Source: an uncultured Prevotella sp.
GTDB taxonomy: Bacteria > Bacteroidota > Bacteroidia > Bacteroidales > Bacteroidaceae
Length of the DNA stretch: 7,297 bases
Reading direction: 5' to 3'
NCBI GenBank assembly: GCA_900762125.1
Contig: CAAFFL010000254.1
Coordinates: 1-7,297, forward strand
The position numbers were made by a program, and so were the translations under genes. The notes below the pieces were generated by a model that saw only the letters and a list, made by a program, of their open reading frames with translations, did not search any database and was not told where the DNA came from. Below are positions 5,357-7,297 of this stretch, piece after piece. The stretch's first letter is position 1, and every line of letters starts with the position of its first letter.

Positions 5357-6112
5357 TTAGGGTAGGGGCTTCTTGTGCTCAAACATCTCCGGTAGCTTCG
5401 TGACAAACTTCAGCGTGTCACGGAGGTAGTCGGTGATCTCTGTGCCGAAGGAGCGGCCAACGGGGATCTCGTCGTCGATGCCGAGGAGTTTGATGCTCTG
5501 CCTGGAGTATTGCTCCACCTTCGACGTGGCGATGATATACGACCGATGCACACGGATGAACTCCTTCTCCGGCAGCAGTTCCTCCAGCTTCTTCAGCGTG
5601 AGCTGCGAGACGAGCGTCTGTCCATCGGTGAGGTGCACCTTCACATAGTTGTCCATCGACTCGGCATAGACGATGCTATCCACCGACACAGCCACATTCT
5701 TATATTCCACCTTCAGCGTGATGAGGCGCTCAGGGCGGCGTGCCATCGTCGTGACATGCTTCATCTTGATCCATTCCTTTGCCTTTTCCACAGCCTTGAC
5801 AAAGCGCGGATAGAAGAACGGCTTGTGCAGGAAGTCGACGGCATTGACCTCGTAGCCCTCCAGGGCATAGTCGGCATAGGCCGTGGTGAAGATGAGGCAG
5901 ACGCCGGGCGGCAGCTGCCGTGCGATGTCCATGCCGGTCATGCCATTCATCTCGATGTCGAGGAACGCGATGTCGGGGTGCTGCTGGTTGATGACCTGCA
6001 GTCCCTTAAACGGATTGGTGAACGTCTGCAACTGGATGTCGCCCAGTTGCTCACAGTATTTCTTGATGATGGCGAGCGCCATGGGCTCGTCGTCGATAGC
6101 GATGCAATTCAT
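5357..6112 (-). CDS. LytTR-family response regulator (AlgR/AgrA/LytR type)
   Basis: DNA-binding response regulator of 251 residues, full length for the family. The receiver domain (about 1-118) has the acidic pocket Asp7/Asp8, phospho-acceptor Asp52 in AFLDIEM, Thr76/Thr77 in IFTTAYADYAL, and Lys97 in LHKPF. The LytTR domain (about 130-232) shows VDSIVYAESMDNYVKVHL (144-161), then FIRVHRSYIIA (185-195) and VGRSF (218-222). It binds DNA through beta-strands rather than a helix-turn-helix. The ATG at 6110-6112 is preferred because MNCIAIDDEP is the normal receiver start. A GTG at 6137-6139 would add nine odd basic residues translated from the hairpin repeat. The gene lies 63 bases downstream of the kinase gene at 6176-7183, its expected partner. 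Its 3' end faces the lipoprotein gene with a 3-base gap. Targets are unknown; the sites at 7194-7223 are a candidate. Confidence 0.94.
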   Translation of the reverse strand: MNCIAIDDEPMALAIIKKYCEQLGDIQLQTFTNPFKGLQVINQQHPDIAFLDIEMNGMTGMDIARQLPPGVCLIFTTAYADYALEGYEVNAVDFLHKPFFYPRFVKAVEKAKEWIKMKHVTTMARRPERLITLKVEYKNVAVSVDSIVYAESMDNYVKVHLTDGQTLVSQLTLKKLEELLPEKEFIRVHRSYIIATSKVEQYSRQSIKLLGIDDEIPVGRSFGTEITDYLRDTLKFVTKLPEMFEHKKPLP

Positions 6113-6113
6113 A

Positions 6114-6155
6114 AGCCTCTCTTTCCACCCCCTCTTCACCTGAGGGTAGAGGGAG
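6114..6155 (-). repeat. C/G-rich hairpin element between kinase and regulator genes, copy 2
   Basis: CCCTCT (6130-6135) and AGAGGG (6148-6153) are exact reverse complements, and an inner ACC/GGT pair (6138-6140, 6145-6147) extends the stem after a two-base bulge. Read on the minus strand the element opens CTCCC, has long G-runs and ends GAGAGGCT (6121-6114), just before the response-regulator ATG. The same ending occurs in the element at 2186-2223. It fills most of the 63-base gap between the two genes. In the mRNA it could set translation of the regulator relative to the kinase, and its purine-rich end (GGAAAGAGAGG) might act as a ribosome-binding site. These roles are inferred. Confidence 0.5.
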
Positions 6156-6175
6156 TGATTACATTGTTAAACGAG

Positions 6176-7183
6176 TTAATGTTTCAATCTGATTATTAAT
6201 TTTATCGTGAAGCCTGCGCTATCCTTCCGGTGATGGAGGAAATAGTGGTCGGGATAGAGCAGATCCAGACGGTGACGGCTGTTGGCGAGTCCGCTATGGG
6301 TGGACTCCCGCGCCTTCTTCAGGTTGATGAACGAGTTGAAGACGACAAAGTGGAGCACGCCACGCTTGACGGTGAGGTCCACACGGATGCGCGCCGGCGT
6401 CGTGGACGAGATGCCATACTTGAAAGCATTCTCCACATAGTTGATCAGGAGCATCGGCGCGATGCTGATGTTCTCGTCATCAACGGTGTAGTGGGTCTCC
6501 ACTTGCGTCATCTCCCCGATGCGAAAGCGCTGCAGGTCGACGTACTCCTCCAGGTAGTCAATCTCCTCGCGGATGGAGATATAGTCGCGGTTGGCATTGC
6601 TGTAGGTGTACTTGCACATGTTGATGAACTTCTCGAACGCCTCCTCACGCTTGTCCGAGTCGGTGAGGATCAGACCATAGAGCGTGTTCAGGGTGTTGAA
6701 GAGGAAGTGGGGATTGACCTGAGCACGGTACATTGCCAGCTCGGCCTTGTCGCGCTGCGCCTCTATCTCTTCGCGCTGCGACGCCAGACGGGCCGACTCC
6801 CGAAGCATGTTGTTGAAGAAGCTATAGCCCAGGATGACGAGGAAGAGGAACCACACCGTGCGGCGGATGGTCGCGCCCATGGCGACATGCCCGGGGCCCT
6901 CGTTGTAGTTCAGCCAGTTGGCATACATCGAGAACAGCCACGTGGCAAAGATGGCCGCAGCAAAATAGACCGAGCCACGCAGCAAGCGCCGCCGCATGAA
7001 CAGTCCTGGAATGTTGGCACGCGTCAGGGTGAGGTAGGCAACAATGAGGTAGACGGCGGTGCTTACAAGCAACGCCGGCCGTGCCTCAGCCCATCGCTCC
7101 GTGGGGACCAGCAGCGTCAGCACGGGGATGTAGCCGAAGAAGAAGAACAGGTTCGTCCAAAAATCAAGTTTCTTTTCAGTCAT
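6176..7183 (-). CDS. Membrane sensor histidine kinase, LytS/YehU type
   Basis: Sensor kinase of 335 residues for the response regulator encoded at 5357-6112. Four membrane segments lie at about 11-26, 38-54, 70-90 and 108-123, joined by short loops, with no large extracytoplasmic sensor domain. Any signal is therefore probably sensed in or near the membrane. A charged, coiled-coil-like linker follows (about 126-153). The His_kinase (LytS-type) motif AQVNPHFLFNTLNTLYGL (154-171) carries the phospho-acceptor His159. The ATPase domain shows the N-box LLINYVENAFKYGI (245-258) and a reduced G-box SGLANSRHRLDLLY (297-310) without the common GxG. This form is, as far as I know, common in Bacteroidota relatives. 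The ATG at 7181-7183 lies about 40 bases after the predicted transcription start. The pair is expressed as an operon. The stimulus cannot be read from the sequence. Confidence 0.94.
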   Translation of the reverse strand: MTEKKLDFWTNLFFFFGYIPVLTLLVPTERWAEARPALLVSTAVYLIVAYLTLTRANIPGLFMRRRLLRGSVYFAAAIFATWLFSMYANWLNYNEGPGHVAMGATIRRTVWFLFLVILGYSFFNNMLRESARLASQREEIEAQRDKAELAMYRAQVNPHFLFNTLNTLYGLILTDSDKREEAFEKFINMCKYTYSNANRDYISIREEIDYLEEYVDLQRFRIGEMTQVETHYTVDDENISIAPMLLINYVENAFKYGISSTTPARIRVDLTVKRGVLHFVVFNSFINLKKARESTHSGLANSRHRLDLLYPDHYFLHHRKDSAGFTIKLIIRLKH

Positions 7184-7187
7184 GTCC

Positions 7188-7215
7188 TAATCTCTAAACT
7201 GTAATCTCTAAACTG
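7188..7215. repeat. Perfect 14-base tandem repeat in the kinase leader
   Basis: TAATCTCTAAACTG at 7188-7201 is repeated exactly at 7202-7215. It lies between the predicted transcription start (about 7219-7222) and the kinase ATG (7183), so it is part of the mRNA leader. It may be a slippage duplication, but each copy carries one exact match to the LytTR-family binding consensus on the minus strand. Confidence 0.85.
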
Positions 7216-7223
7216 AAAACTGA
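7194..7223 (-). promoter_or_regulatory. Candidate LytTR binding sites in the kinase leader
   Basis: The family consensus, as I know it, is [TA][AC][CA]GTTN[AG][TG] in two direct repeats separated by 12-13 bases. On the minus strand, ACAGTTTAG (7202-7194) and TCAGTTTAG (7216-7208) match all nine positions. TCAGTTTTC (7223-7215) matches seven of nine. The outer pair (7223-7215 and 7202-7194) has a 12-base gap and a 21-base period, the expected geometry. The sites overlap the predicted transcription start, so binding of the operon's own regulator there would most simply repress. This assignment is inferred. Confidence 0.45.
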
Positions 7224-7225
7224 TG

Positions 7226-7257
7226 CAAAGATAGCTTAAAATCTGTCAATATGCAAA
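7226..7257 (-). promoter_or_regulatory. Promoter of the histidine kinase-response regulator operon
   Basis: On the minus strand, TTTG (7257-7254), a 20-base spacer, then TATCTTTG (7233-7226) matches the Bacteroidota consensus fully. Initiation is expected near 7219-7222. The remaining bases up to 7297 hold no gene I can support. Confidence 0.85.
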
Positions 7258-7297
7258 TAAAAGGCCTGCCGTTTACCACCGTTTTTTTGTCGTTTAC

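Noticed and set aside
6113..6139. Extended response-regulator start at a GTG
   Set aside because: It would add nine basic residues read from the hairpin repeat; the ATG at 6112 begins the receiver domain normally.
6230..7204. Plus-strand ORF of 324 codons opposite the histidine kinase
   Set aside because: Antisense shadow of a gene with intact kinase motifs; the predicted protein is an unnatural run of Val, Asp, Arg, His and Glu.
7258..7297. Start of a further gene or terminator at the right edge
   Set aside because: Only 40 bases with two CGTTTAC copies and a T-run; too little to call anything.

Overview
The window looks like a chromosomal housekeeping segment from a fairly G+C-rich member of the Bacteroidales, probably Prevotellaceae-like. 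Three things point there. Promoters repeatedly match the Bacteroidota pattern TTTG, about 20 bases, TAnnTTTG. Start codons mostly lack a Shine-Dalgarno sequence. The gene complement also fits: an rsfS-ftsH pair, a secreted bleomycin-hydrolase-like peptidase, a single-chain serine dehydratase, and a LytS/LytTR-type two-component pair. The genus is an inference from style, not from a database match.

Layout: Bases 1-1466 (minus) hold rsfS, for a ribosome silencing factor, followed by the 5' part of ftsH, which runs off the left edge inside its AAA+ domain. A roughly 440-base gene-free stretch follows. It carries the rsfS promoter, a 22-base-period AT-rich repeat and the promoter of the next unit. 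Bases 1910-2090 (plus) are two identical tRNA-Gln(CTG) genes with a good terminator at 2096-2140. A G/C-rich hairpin element lies at 2186-2223. Bases 2247-3653 (minus) encode an exported C1B cysteine aminopeptidase. Divergent from it, 3753-5353 (plus) carries sdaA (L-serine dehydratase) overlapping by ATGA with a small lipoprotein gene of unknown function. This unit converges, with 3 bases between stop codons, on a minus-strand operon at 5357-7183: a membrane histidine kinase followed by a LytTR response regulator. The kinase promoter lies at 7226-7257.

How the parts work together: RsfS and FtsH deal with ribosome activity and membrane protein quality control. The peptidase and the serine dehydratase fit amino-acid scavenging (exported peptide breakdown, serine to pyruvate and ammonia), although they are divergent rather than co-transcribed. 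The two-component pair probably regulates itself and unknown targets.

I saw no mobile element, CRISPR, phage or defence gene. The most interesting signals are regulatory. Matches to the LytTR-family binding consensus sit in the kinase leader with the canonical 12-base gap. Two intergenic G/C-rich hairpins share an end sequence, one of them abutting the response-regulator start codon. The serine dehydratase lacks the C-terminal cysteine known as a cluster ligand in a characterised relative.
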